Assembly: GCF_000214665.1 (NCBI RefSeq)
Contig: NC_015572.1
Coordinates: 2,852,001 to 2,916,000, forward strand
Direction of reading: 5' to 3'
Length of the DNA: 64,000 bases
DNA from: Methylomonas methanica MC09
GTDB taxonomy: Bacteria > Pseudomonadota > Gammaproteobacteria > Methylococcales > Methylomonadaceae
Shown here: in pieces, positions 9,094-16,792 of the stretch
Numbering within the stretch: position 1 is the first letter of the stretch
Layout of the letters: every line of letters begins with the position of its first letter
Notes under the pieces: model-generated
Database searches by the model: none
Told to the model about the DNA's origin: nothing
Seen by the model: the letters and a program-made list of their open reading frames with translations, nothing else
Translations under genes and position numbers: made by a program

Positions 9094-9131
9094 AAAAACC
9101 CGCAAGCGCTACGTTAGCCTCGCGGGTTTTT
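9094..9131. terminator. Rho-independent terminator after the aminotransferase, probably bidirectional
   Basis: Inverted repeat AAAAACCCGC (9094-9103) / GCGGGTTTTT (9122-9131) with an 18-nt loop. The T-run follows the stem on the plus strand, and A-runs give T-runs on the minus strand. It can therefore also end the NYN gene transcript that points towards it. Confidence 0.85.
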
Positions 9132-9158
9132 ATGCCGACTTTACGGTTTTTTTACGCG

Positions 9159-9632
9159 TTAAATCAACAAACCTTCCTCTATCGGCACATAGCGATCGGC
9201 AGCCTGTATCAATGCTTGAGCGGTCAAAGCGGCCACACCATAGACTTCGGAATTGACTTGGTAACGTTCGCGGGCGCGTTCCAGCAACAACTGAAAATCG
9301 CCGTCTCCCGACAATAAAATGACCGTATCGACCTGCTCGGCCATTTCCAGCACATCCAAGGTAATCCCTACATCCCAATCGCCTTTCGCCGATCCGTCGC
9401 TGCGCTGGATGTAAGGTTTGAGCTTGACCTGAAAACCGATGTCCTTGAGGATTTGTTGAAAACCGCGCTGCCTGGTATCGCCTCTTTCAATCGCATAGGC
9501 ATAAGCGGCTACAACTTGGCGACCGGCAGTGGCTTGTTGCCAAAAAGCACTATAGTTAAAATGTTTTTGGTAGCGATGCCTGCAGGTGTAATAGATATTT
9601 TGCACATCGGCAAAAATCGCTACCTTTTGCAT
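9159..9632 (-). CDS. NYN-domain (LabA/DUF88-type) putative RNase
   Basis: A 157-residue NYN domain of the LabA-like subgroup, a PIN-like fold with acidic metal-binding residues expected to act on RNA. 'VAIFADVQNIYY' carries the first Asp and the N-x-Y signature, 'KGDWDVGITLDV' the middle acidic cluster, and 'DTVILLSGDGDFQLLL' the S-G-D-x-D-F motif. All acidic positions expected for catalysis are visible. The ATG at 9632 was chosen because an upstream extension would run through ppnP. The start lies 5 nt after the ppnP stop, so the two are coupled. The natural substrate of LabA-like NYN proteins is not established. Confidence 0.85.
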   Translation of the reverse strand: MQKVAIFADVQNIYYTCRHRYQKHFNYSAFWQQATAGRQVVAAYAYAIERGDTRQRGFQQILKDIGFQVKLKPYIQRSDGSAKGDWDVGITLDVLEMAEQVDTVILLSGDGDFQLLLERARERYQVNSEVYGVAALTAQALIQAADRYVPIEEGLLI

Positions 9633-9637
9633 AGCGG

Positions 9638-9949
9638 TTATTTCAAAAACGAGCAGCAGTAATCGCTGGGGGTTTTGACCTTCATCGTGAATGCCGCATT
9701 TCCCGGAACATTGAACGCTTCGCCACCTTTTACGGTTTGCCAGTCGCAACCGGGTAATTGCACATCCAGCTCGCCAGCCAGGATTTCCATCAACTCCGGA
9801 TCCGCGGTATTGAAGGTATATTCGCCGGGCTGCATGAATCCCAGGGTTTTTTTGGTACCGTCGGCAAACATAATGGTACGGCTGTTTACTTTGCCGTCGA
9901 AATATACGTTGGCTTGTTTGACGATGGTGACGTTTTGAAATTCTGACAT
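9638..9949 (-). CDS. ppnP: Pyrimidine/purine nucleoside phosphorylase PpnP
   Basis: Small cupin-fold nucleoside phosphorylase (formerly DUF1255) releasing bases and (deoxy)ribose-1-phosphate from a wide range of nucleosides. The full-length 103-residue product shows the family pattern '[11 protein letters not shown]', '[14 protein letters not shown]' and '[13 protein letters not shown]', with '[12 protein letters not shown]' near the end. It is followed 5 nt downstream by the NYN nuclease gene, an arrangement that could tie RNA decay products to nucleoside salvage (inference). Confidence 0.95.
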   Translation of the reverse strand: MSEFQNVTIVKQANVYFDGKVNSRTIMFADGTKKTLGFMQPGEYTFNTADPELMEILAGELDVQLPGCDWQTVKGGEAFNVPGNAAFTMKVKTPSDYCCSFLK

Positions 9950-9991
9950 TACGCGTATCTGCTGTTAAAAAATGTCGCGCATCATAACAGA

Positions 9992-10567
9992 TCAGTTGAT
10001 TTTTTTGATCACAAAAAGCCGCGGCGCGTGCGCTTGATGATGTTGGCTGAATACGGTTTCCACGGAATAATCAGCGGAATCGAGCTGCTGGAGCCAGTGA
10101 GTCAAATAGTGGGTTTCTTCATCGCCGCCCGCGTGGCCGGGATAGGCCGTTACCGTAATGACACCTTGCGCACCCAATAGTCGGCATGCGGCGCCAACCG
10201 CTTGCAATGTCGATTGAGTTTGGGTGATCACGCTTTTATCCGCACCCGGCAGATAGCCCAAATTGAACATGATGGCCTGTATGCACCCGTGAAATTGTTG
10301 CGGAATATGTTGCGCCATATCGGCATGACTGGCATGAAACAGCGTTACCCGAGCATCTAACCCCAGCTGCCGGATGCGTTGCCGGGTCACCTGTATGGCT
10401 TGGGGCTGCACATCAAAACCAAAGACCTTTCCCCCGCGGCCCACGTTTTCCGCTAAAAACACCGTATCGTGACCGTTACCGACGGTAGCGTCGACAACGA
10501 TATCGCCACTTTGCAGCGTTTGGCCGATAGTGTCGTGGGCAATTTCAGCGAGGGAAATGCGTTTCAT
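9992..10567 (-). CDS. SAM-dependent methyltransferase of the YtqB/MnmM family
   Basis: A class I Rossmann methyltransferase of 191 residues. 'VVDATVGNGHDTVFLA' is motif I with the N-G-x-D-T signature of the rRNA_methylase Pfam family. 'VFGFDVQPQAI' is motif II, and 'AIMFNLGYLPGADK' is the motif IV region with the N-L-G-Y-L-P signature. The B. subtilis member YtqB (MnmM) methylates nm5U34 to mnm5U34 in tRNA. The start overlaps the preceding flavoprotein gene by 23 nt. That neighbour resembles the oxidoreductase part of MnmC, so a split MnmC-like function is a reasonable inference. A generic methyltransferase role is the alternative. Confidence 0.8.
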   Translation of the reverse strand: MKRISLAEIAHDTIGQTLQSGDIVVDATVGNGHDTVFLAENVGRGGKVFGFDVQPQAIQVTRQRIRQLGLDARVTLFHASHADMAQHIPQQFHGCIQAIMFNLGYLPGADKSVITQTQSTLQAVGAACRLLGAQGVITVTAYPGHAGGDEETHYLTHWLQQLDSADYSVETVFSQHHQAHAPRLFVIKKIN

Positions 10568-11600
10568 AATAACGTTGGATGTTAACGGATGACGATATTA
10601 ATAGCTGCTGCTGCAAAGCTGCCGAAAATTGTTGCGCATGCCAGGGTATCGCCAAACTGCCCTTAGCGCCGAAACCGTTAAAAATATGCAGATTAGCGTA
10701 TCGCGGGTGCGAACCGATAAACGGCTGTTTATCTAAGGTGGTGGGCCTGACCCCGGCTTGCTGCATCGTCACTTCGATGGGCTTTAAATCCGGTATAACC
10801 GTGCTTATCCCGGCCAACAAGGTTTGCCTGGCAGCTTCCGTTGGCCGGGTATCGGTTGTTCCGGGCTGAAAGGTAGCACCGAGTTTAAACTGTTGCCCTT
10901 CGATTGGGATCAACCAATGGCCGTAATTGATTATCTGCTCCGGACATGTTGCCGTGCTGCGGCAGCTCAATATTTCGCCTTTTGCCGGCTGGAACGGCAG
11001 ACCGCCAAACCAGGGATTCTGCTGAGCCTGATACCCTTCGCAAAATACGATATGCCGGGGTAGCAATTCCCGCCAGCTTAGCCTGGGGTATAGAACAAAC
11101 TCGTTATAATCAAATTGAGCTTTCCGGTAACTGGCTTTAGCGATCAGAAAATTCCGCAGATGCGATAACAATAAGCCGGTTTTCAAATATCCGGTCTGGG
11201 CTTGTAACAAGACGCCGTGCGGTGCTTGCATGGCATCCGCTTCGGCAGAATAAGCCGCCAAAAACGCTTGATAAGCGGGCTGATGTAAACGCTGTTCTGC
11301 GACACACTGCTCCCGGGCATTTTTTAAAATCCGCAGCATCGGCAATGCGACAAAAAAATGCTGTTGGAATGCTTCGGATAGCTGGCGGTAACAACGCATT
11401 GCCGCAGGCAATAGCACATTAATATCCGCACTTTTAACCAAGCGTTGCCCGGTAACCGGGTTTATCAGCCCAGCCGCTACCTGCGAGGCGTTCTGGCAGC
11501 CGTTGTCGACCACAATGACTCGCATTTCCCGGCGGATCAGTTCCCAAGCCAGTAAACTGCCGGCCAATCCCTGGCCGATAATCAAAACGTCAATCGGCAT
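10545..11600 (-). CDS. DAO-type FAD-dependent oxidoreductase (possible MnmC(o)-like)
   Basis: A 351-residue flavoprotein. The N-terminal dinucleotide fold is 'VLIIGQGLAGSLLAWEL' with acidic end 'VIVVDN'. 'ASQVAAGLINPVTGQR' is the FAD-contacting loop typical of DAO/glycine oxidase-like enzymes and of the C-terminal half of MnmC. 'QQAGVRPTTLDKQPFIG' and 'LHIFNGFGAKG' form the C-terminal FAD-binding motif. The substrate is not certain. MnmC(o) removes the carboxymethyl group from cmnm5U34, and the next gene encodes a YtqB/MnmM-like methyltransferase. Together the two would replace fused MnmC (inference). It overlaps hopJ by 11 nt upstream and the methyltransferase by 23 nt downstream. Confidence 0.8.
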   Translation of the reverse strand: MPIDVLIIGQGLAGSLLAWELIRREMRVIVVDNGCQNASQVAAGLINPVTGQRLVKSADINVLLPAAMRCYRQLSEAFQQHFFVALPMLRILKNAREQCVAEQRLHQPAYQAFLAAYSAEADAMQAPHGVLLQAQTGYLKTGLLLSHLRNFLIAKASYRKAQFDYNEFVLYPRLSWRELLPRHIVFCEGYQAQQNPWFGGLPFQPAKGEILSCRSTATCPEQIINYGHWLIPIEGQQFKLGATFQPGTTDTRPTEAARQTLLAGISTVIPDLKPIEVTMQQAGVRPTTLDKQPFIGSHPRYANLHIFNGFGAKGSLAIPWHAQQFSAALQQQLLISSSVNIQRYYETHFPR

Positions 11601-11949
11601 GTTTGGGTGTCAAAGCCTCGCCGCTAAATACTATGCCTTCCCATCCGTCGCGCAGAAAATTGCGGATATTTTGATGATCGCTACCGCTGGGGTTTTCCAG
11701 TACATCTTTTCGATAGTAATCGCCGAACAATGCCAAGGTTTGCGCTTGATTTAAGCCGTTTAATCTAGCGAATGCGAAGATCTTGCAGGACCCTTCATTT
11801 TGTCCGGCGGCATTGACCAGCGGCTGTTGAATACCGTTGCTGAATTGGCAGGGTTTATAATCGTAATGCGCCGAGATAACAGCCATAGCATCTTTAAAAT
11901 CAACGTCTTTGCCCGACTCGATCAGGGCAATAAAGTCTTTCAATTTCAT
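11590..11949 (-). CDS. HopJ-family protein of unknown function
   Basis: A 119-residue protein starting 'MKLKDFIALIESG', with 'VISAHYDYKPCQFSNG', 'NEGSCKIFAFARLN' and 'FGDYYRKDVLENPSGSDHQNIRNF', all characteristic of the HopJ family. The name comes from a Pseudomonas type III effector, but the family is widespread in free-living Proteobacteria, and no secretion signal or type III genes are visible here. The start at 11949 excludes a 14-residue extension that would run into the promoter area. It is the first gene of a three-gene overlapping operon with the flavoprotein and methyltransferase, which suggests a housekeeping role. Confidence 0.85.
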   Translation of the reverse strand: MKLKDFIALIESGKDVDFKDAMAVISAHYDYKPCQFSNGIQQPLVNAAGQNEGSCKIFAFARLNGLNQAQTLALFGDYYRKDVLENPSGSDHQNIRNFLRDGWEGIVFSGEALTPKHAD

Positions 11950-11968
11950 TAAAATACACCTAATGTTT

Positions 11969-12000
11969 TTGATAATTAAGTTCCGTGTCATATAATGACA
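11969..12000 (+). promoter_or_regulatory. Strong sigma-70 promoter of the exopolysaccharide cluster with palindrome over the -10
   Basis: TTGATA (11969-11974, 5/6 match) and TATAAT (11991-11996, 6/6) are 16 bp apart. A perfect 15-bp inverted repeat, TGTCATATAATGACA (11986-12000), covers the whole -10 and is a natural operator for a dimeric repressor. The transcript would start near 12003 and carry a leader of about 168 nt. The leader contains a possible hairpin, AATCAGT (12008-12014) / ACTGATT (12034-12040). Confidence 0.75.
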
Positions 12001-12170
12001 GTGTAAAAATCAGTTCATTTTTTGGAAAGAAGCACTGATTATAAAACCCGCAGGCAACTGCAACAGCTTTAAAAATACTGTTACATTTCGTCTATACACT
12101 ATGGGTTTTTCTATGCCGTATTGTAAAGACCGTACGGATTACAACCTCACTGCTCATAAAGGAATACGTT

Positions 12171-12830
12171 TTGAAACAGCAACTTATATTTTTTTTAATT
12201 TTTGCATTTGTTGCCTGTAAAAGTTTTGCTCAAACAGAATTTCCGCTTACTCCCACCAACCTCCCGCAAGCCCAAACCGAAACGTCATCTCCGGAATCCG
12301 CTACAAAAACCGACATCGTCATTCTTAAAGACCCTGAAATTCTCGCCACGTACCTGCTTGCCCCAGGCGATGCCATTGAAGTGACGGTCTGGAAGGAAGA
12401 AGGCCTGCAACAGCAGCAATTTCTGATCGGTCCCGACGGAAATATCGTTTACCCGCTGATCGGCACCATTACCGCGGCGGGCCGAACCATCAACGATCTT
12501 AAGGAACTGTTGAGCATCAAGCTGGCGGATTATATCGCCGACCCTTCCGTTAGCGTTAAATTACTGAATAATCAGGGTAATGCCATTTTCGTAATCGGCA
12601 AAGTCAACAAACCCGGCCAAGTATTCGCAGGCAGACGTATCGACGTGCTGCAGGCACTCAGTTTGGCGGGCGGTCTGACCGTGTTCGCCAATGAAAGCAA
12701 TATCAATATTCAACGCCGCATCGGCAATGAAATCAAAGTATTTCCGTTTGATTACGGCAATGTCATTGACGGAGAAGATTTGGAACAAAACATTCTGCTG
12801 GAACCGGGAGACACCATCACCGTACCTTAA
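12171..12830 (+). CDS. XrtA/PEP-CTERM-type exopolysaccharide export protein (Wza-like)
   Basis: Outer-membrane polysaccharide export protein of 219 residues. A hydrophobic signal segment ends near 'VACKSFAQ'. A Poly_export domain begins at 'YLLAPGDAIEVTVWKEEGL' and continues with 'LIGPDGNIVYPLIG'. It is followed by a SLBB domain ('IFVIGKVNKPGQVFAGRRIDVLQALSLAGG') and a closing 'LLEPGDTITVP'. The start is TTG at 12171, selected because AAAGGAA lies 7 nt upstream and no ATG or GTG fits. 'FVACKS' resembles a lipobox, so the protein may be lipid-anchored. It is the first gene of a four-gene export cluster with no glycosyltransferase genes in the window. Confidence 0.9.
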   Translation: MKQQLIFFLIFAFVACKSFAQTEFPLTPTNLPQAQTETSSPESATKTDIVILKDPEILATYLLAPGDAIEVTVWKEEGLQQQQFLIGPDGNIVYPLIGTITAAGRTINDLKELLSIKLADYIADPSVSVKLLNNQGNAIFVIGKVNKPGQVFAGRRIDVLQALSLAGGLTVFANESNINIQRRIGNEIKVFPFDYGNVIDGEDLEQNILLEPGDTITVP

Positions 12831-12856
12831 GGATAAGGTAGACAGAGCTTGTATTC

Positions 12857-14155
12857 ATGAAATTCAAGACGAAGCAATTGCTTCCCGTGCTGTTTGTGTT
12901 TAGTCATAATTGTCAAGCATTCGACTGGCTATTCGAGCCGGATTTCGGCGCAAAAGAGCGCTATACGGATAATTTGCGCATGCAGATCAATCCGAGGCGC
13001 GACAATTTTGTTACGACGCTGTCACCGGGCGTAATGTTGGGCTATATGGCTGAAAACCACGGATTAAACGCCAGCTTTACATGGAACGAACTGATCTATC
13101 ACGGCGAATCGGATCTAAACTTTTCGGAAAAAATCGCCAGCATTAACCAGAACTATAACGGCGAACGGTTTAAGGCCGGCATTTCGGCCCGATATGCGGA
13201 ACAATCCACTATCAACACGCAGCTTGACATAGACGGCACGGGTAATTTGCAAATCCAAATTCCCAAAACAACGCGCTCAATATCGCCGAATTTTACTTAT
13301 AATTTAACCGAAAGAGATAGTCTGCAGCTGAGTTACAACTATACCGATGTCGGTTTTACAAAGCAGCCGGGATTAAATGCCAGCAGAACCTTTTCCGATT
13401 ACAGCAATCAACAATACGCCTCAACCTTAACGCATAGCTTTTCGGAGCGTTTTTCGCTGAATCTAAGCGGTTCCTATTCCCTGTTCAGCTCCTCGAGCGA
13501 AAACCCGCCCGGTCTATTTCTAAATACTTTTCCGGTCGCTTCGGGTTTTAGCCAAAAAGCCACCACCTTTAATTATCAAGCCGGTTTTCAGTATACTTAC
13601 GATGAACGAACACGACTATCCTTGTCTGCCGGTATCAGAGACACCACGACCGATATCAGCTCGTTTCAGAATATCGATTTTCAGGGGGCACCGATAAGCG
13701 TTCTTTTCCCCTCTCAACCTACCGTTACCAGCCGATCGACCAAAACCAGCGGCAACGTCTTTTCCGCAAACCTCGACCGTAAATTCGATTGGGGCAGCCT
13801 GAATGTGAATGCCGGTAGGCAATTAACGCCGGCCAGTACGGGCGGACAGAGAAACACCACTAATTTTTCCGCAAATTTGCGATACAACCTGACCGAACGC
13901 TGGTCGACAGGTGTTACCGCCACTTATTTACTGTCGGAATCCTCTACGACAAATACGTCAAGCACTGTCAGCAATAACCGGACTTACATTACGCTTTCGC
14001 CCAACATCCGCTGGAAATGGACTCCGGAAATCAATCTTGAGCTTTCCTACAGTTATCGCCAACAGCAATACGAATCATTGAATCAAACCGCGGTAGGCAA
14101 TAACTTGCAACTACAATTCTCTTACCAACCACAAATCAATCGCCAGGTGAAATAA
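12857..14155 (+). CDS. PEP-CTERM-system associated outer-membrane beta-barrel protein
   Basis: A 432-residue exported protein rich in alternating amphipathic strands. A short signal peptide ends near 'SHNCQAFDW'. It is followed by 'PDFGAKERYTDNLRM' and many repeats of the 'YNLTERDSLQLSYNYTDV' kind, ending in 'LELSYSYRQQQYES' and 'LQLQFSYQ'. This matches the outer-membrane protein family regularly found between the export protein and chain-length regulator of exosortase-linked polysaccharide loci (TIGR03016-like). It probably forms the outer-membrane conduit. There is no C-terminal aromatic residue; the last residues are 'INRQVK'. It lies 26 bp after the export gene. Confidence 0.85.
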   Translation: MKFKTKQLLPVLFVFSHNCQAFDWLFEPDFGAKERYTDNLRMQINPRRDNFVTTLSPGVMLGYMAENHGLNASFTWNELIYHGESDLNFSEKIASINQNYNGERFKAGISARYAEQSTINTQLDIDGTGNLQIQIPKTTRSISPNFTYNLTERDSLQLSYNYTDVGFTKQPGLNASRTFSDYSNQQYASTLTHSFSERFSLNLSGSYSLFSSSSENPPGLFLNTFPVASGFSQKATTFNYQAGFQYTYDERTRLSLSAGIRDTTTDISSFQNIDFQGAPISVLFPSQPTVTSRSTKTSGNVFSANLDRKFDWGSLNVNAGRQLTPASTGGQRNTTNFSANLRYNLTERWSTGVTATYLLSESSTTNTSSTVSNNRTYITLSPNIRWKWTPEINLELSYSYRQQQYESLNQTAVGNNLQLQFSYQPQINRQVK

Positions 14156-14156
14156 C

Positions 14157-15902
14157 GTGGAAAATCAAACGCCCGACATTAAAGATTATCTGAAGATCGT
14201 TAAAAAACGCCGCAGATATTTAATCATTCCACTGGCGGTCATTCTACTGATTAGCATTATACTGGCTGTGGCACTGCCGTCCGTATTCCGGTCATCGGCG
14301 ACTATTTTGATCGAAGAGCAGGAAATCCCTTCCGAATTGGTTAAATCGACGGTTACCACGTTTGCCGACCAGCGTATTCAGATTATCAGCCAGCGTATCA
14401 TGTCGCGCTCCAATCTAGTCGAAGTCATAAAAAAATACGATTTATATGCCGACGACCGCAAATCCAAAACAGAAGAAGTTATTTTGGAGAAAATGCGTAA
14501 CAGTATTAAAGTCGAAACGATCAGCGCCGACGTTATCGACCCCAGAAGCGGTCACCCCACTCAAGCGACCATTGCCTTCTCGCTGGCATTCGACAACGAA
14601 TCAGCGACACTCGCGCAGAAGGTGGCCAATGAATTAACCTCCTTATTTCTTAAAGAAAACATCAAATCCAGAACCGAGTCGGCGGAAAATGCGGCATTAT
14701 TCCTGAGTGAAGAGGCGCGTCGTCTGAAAGTAAAAATTCAGGAGCTGCAAGCCAAGCTGGCCAGTTTTAAAGAACAAAACCTGCAACAGTTACCGGAAGC
14801 CAATCAATTAAACCAGCAAGAACTGACATCCTTAACCAACCAACTGATGAGTCTGGACACACAGGAACGCAATGCCTTGGATCGGCGCTTTTATCTGGAA
14901 GGCCAGCTGGCGCAAATCGACCCGAATGCCATGGCTACCAATGCGGCAGGCAATCGGGTATTCGATATGAAAGACCGTTTAAAGGAATTACAGTCCCAAT
15001 ATCCTTCCCTGCTGGCACGTTATTCCGATAATCATCCGGATGTAATAAAAACCAAGCGGGAAATCGAGTCATTACAAAAAGAAATCGGTTCCAATACCGA
15101 CTTGAATAAAATGAATGCCGAATTGACCGAGAAAAAGACCGAATTGGCGTTATTGTTGAAGCAATACTCCGACAAGCATCCCGATGTAGTCAAGCTGCAA
15201 AAACAAATTTCAGCCCTGCAACAAGCACTGATCGAGGCCAGTCAAAACAATTATTCCAACGTTGACTTGGAACCGGATAACCCCGCTTACATTACCCTTA
15301 AGTCTCAATTGGACGCAGCCAATTCGGATATCAGATCGATAGAGATTACCCGCGGAAAAATCAGAAGCCGTATCGAAGAATTACGAGATAACCTGATGCG
15401 CTCGCCCTTGGTGGAAAAAGATTACATGGACTTGGTACAAGAACTGAATAACACCAATCAACGCTACCAGGAAGTCAGCGTCCGGGAAATGGAAGCCCAA
15501 ATATCGCAACAACTGGAAATCGAAAAGAAAGGCGAACGCTTCACCTTGATCGACCCGCCGCAAGAACCGCTGGAACCGGTCAGTCCCAACCGCATGGCCA
15601 TTTTATTCCTGGGTTTTGTGTTGGCGATCGCGGGAGGTTTCGGCACCGTGGCCTTAGTCGAGATGATGGATGCCAGCATACACAGCGAGAAAACGATCAC
15701 CAATATATTGGGTGTGGCACCGCTGGCGACTATCCCCTACCTCGAAAACAGGATTGAAAAACAAAAATATCAAACCCATCGTCGGGCGCTTATGCTGGGC
15801 GCCTTGATTACGGCCCTTGCCGCCGCGTTGATTTTCCACTTCCTGTTCATGCCGCTGGATGTATTTTGGTACAAACTACTCCGCGTGGCAGGCGGCTTAT
15901 AA
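14157..15902 (+). CDS. Wzz/GNVR-type polysaccharide chain-length determinant
   Basis: Inner-membrane polysaccharide co-polymerase of 581 residues. The Wzz domain covers residues 1-130 with a first membrane helix at about 21-42. A long periplasmic coiled coil (170-465) is followed by the GNVR-like 'PPQEPLEPVSPNR' and a second helix (479-500). A further helix at about 545-566 and a short basic C-terminus follow. An internal duplication is visible: residues 282-311 and 331-360 both read [L/A]-x-YSD[N/K]HPDV-K, then a heptad segment. The start is GTG at 14157, directly after the preceding stop, with AGGTGA 6 nt upstream. No kinase domain is fused; the kinase-like protein is the next gene. Confidence 0.9.
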   Translation: MENQTPDIKDYLKIVKKRRRYLIIPLAVILLISIILAVALPSVFRSSATILIEEQEIPSELVKSTVTTFADQRIQIISQRIMSRSNLVEVIKKYDLYADDRKSKTEEVILEKMRNSIKVETISADVIDPRSGHPTQATIAFSLAFDNESATLAQKVANELTSLFLKENIKSRTESAENAALFLSEEARRLKVKIQELQAKLASFKEQNLQQLPEANQLNQQELTSLTNQLMSLDTQERNALDRRFYLEGQLAQIDPNAMATNAAGNRVFDMKDRLKELQSQYPSLLARYSDNHPDVIKTKREIESLQKEIGSNTDLNKMNAELTEKKTELALLLKQYSDKHPDVVKLQKQISALQQALIEASQNNYSNVDLEPDNPAYITLKSQLDAANSDIRSIEITRGKIRSRIEELRDNLMRSPLVEKDYMDLVQELNNTNQRYQEVSVREMEAQISQQLEIEKKGERFTLIDPPQEPLEPVSPNRMAILFLGFVLAIAGGFGTVALVEMMDASIHSEKTITNILGVAPLATIPYLENRIEKQKYQTHRRALMLGALITALAAALIFHFLFMPLDVFWYKLLRVAGGL

Positions 15903-15918
15903 CTAATCGAGATCAGCC

Positions 15919-16698
15919 ATGAATTCCATTCAAACATTAGCAGATAAAAACCAACCATCGAATGCCGGATCCGGCGACGCCCATCAAGACGGCATTAATG
16001 TCGCTTACAGCCAAACCCGGGTGCACACGCCCAACCCGCAGCTACTCAAGGAAAACCGGATAATTTCGGCTTTTACGCCCGGCCCCTGGCTGGAAGCCTA
16101 TCGCATGTTGCGCACCCGCTGCTTGCAAAGCATGGACGCCATGGAGTGGAAAACCCTGGCCATTACCAGCACTAGCGACAAAACCGGCACTAGTTTAACC
16201 GCTGCCAATTTGGCTATCAGCATTGCCATGGAACTGGATAGAACGGCGTTATTGGTCGACGCCAATTTTTTGAATCCGGCCATTGCCAATTTATTCGGCA
16301 TCCAAACCGATACCGGCCTCAGCGATTATCTGCTGCACGACCAGGAAATCAGCTCTATGCTGATCAATCCCGGCATTGACCGCTTGGTGGTTCTACCGGC
16401 CGGTAAGCCTCTGTTTAATTCGACTGAGATGCTGCGGTCGCCGAAAATGGTGCGTTTGGTCAATGAACTGAAAAGCCGCTATCCCTCCCGCATCATTATT
16501 TTCGACATGCCCCCTATCTTGTCGCACGACGATACTCTGGGCTTTTCGCCCTATGTGGACAGCGTATTACTGGTGGTTGAGGAAGGTAAAACCAAAAGCG
16601 ACGAATTAAAACACGCCGCCAGTTTGTTGAAAGACATTAACGTACTGGGCACGGTATTCAATAAATCAACCGACCATAAAATCTCGTTTCAGGATTAG
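15919..16698 (+). CDS. BY-kinase-like ATPase of the exopolysaccharide cluster, degenerate Walker motifs
   Basis: A 259-residue protein with the fold of the tyrosine autokinase partner of Wzz proteins (CpsD/TIGR03018-like). 'WKTLAITSTSDKTGTSLTAA' (77-96) aligns with the Walker A strand and loop, but the essential Lys of G-x-G-K-[ST] is Thr91. Walker A' reads 'LLVDANFLNP' (111-120), with the second Asp changed to Asn and the usual Arg missing. Walker B 'IIIFDMPP' is intact. The C-terminus ends 'HKISFQD' without the tyrosine cluster that is normally autophosphorylated. It lies 16 bp after the Wzz gene. It is probably a pseudokinase or regulatory partner rather than an active kinase (inference). 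Confidence 0.85.
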   Translation: MNSIQTLADKNQPSNAGSGDAHQDGINVAYSQTRVHTPNPQLLKENRIISAFTPGPWLEAYRMLRTRCLQSMDAMEWKTLAITSTSDKTGTSLTAANLAISIAMELDRTALLVDANFLNPAIANLFGIQTDTGLSDYLLHDQEISSMLINPGIDRLVVLPAGKPLFNSTEMLRSPKMVRLVNELKSRYPSRIIIFDMPPILSHDDTLGFSPYVDSVLLVVEEGKTKSDELKHAASLLKDINVLGTVFNKSTDHKISFQD

Positions 16699-16705
16699 TC
16701 GGTTA

Positions 16706-16740
16706 TTCATGGTTTGTAGCTTGCGACGGCAAACCATGAA
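16706..16740 (+). terminator. Hairpin at the end of the exopolysaccharide operon
   Basis: A perfect 11-bp inverted repeat TTCATGGTTTG (16706-16716) / CAAACCATGAA (16730-16740) with a 13-nt loop lies just after the kinase-like gene. Only a short CTTTC tract follows, so it may be a weak terminator or a 3'-end-stabilising structure. Confidence 0.5.
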
Positions 16741-16748
16741 CTTTCAGT

Positions 16749-16781
16749 AAAAAACCGGGTTGCCGCAACAGCGGCAACCCG
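16749..16781 (-). terminator. Rho-independent terminator of prsT
   Basis: Hairpin CGGGTTGCCGC (16756-16766) / GCGGCAACCCG (16771-16781) with an AACA loop and a run of six T on the minus strand (complement of 16749-16754). It sits 11 bp after the prsT stop codon. Confidence 0.9.
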
Positions 16782-16792
16782 TGGAATCAAAA

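Noticed and set aside
11590-11949. HopJ as a type III secretion effector
   Set aside because: The family is common in free-living bacteria, the gene is in an operon with metabolic enzymes, and no type III genes are visible.
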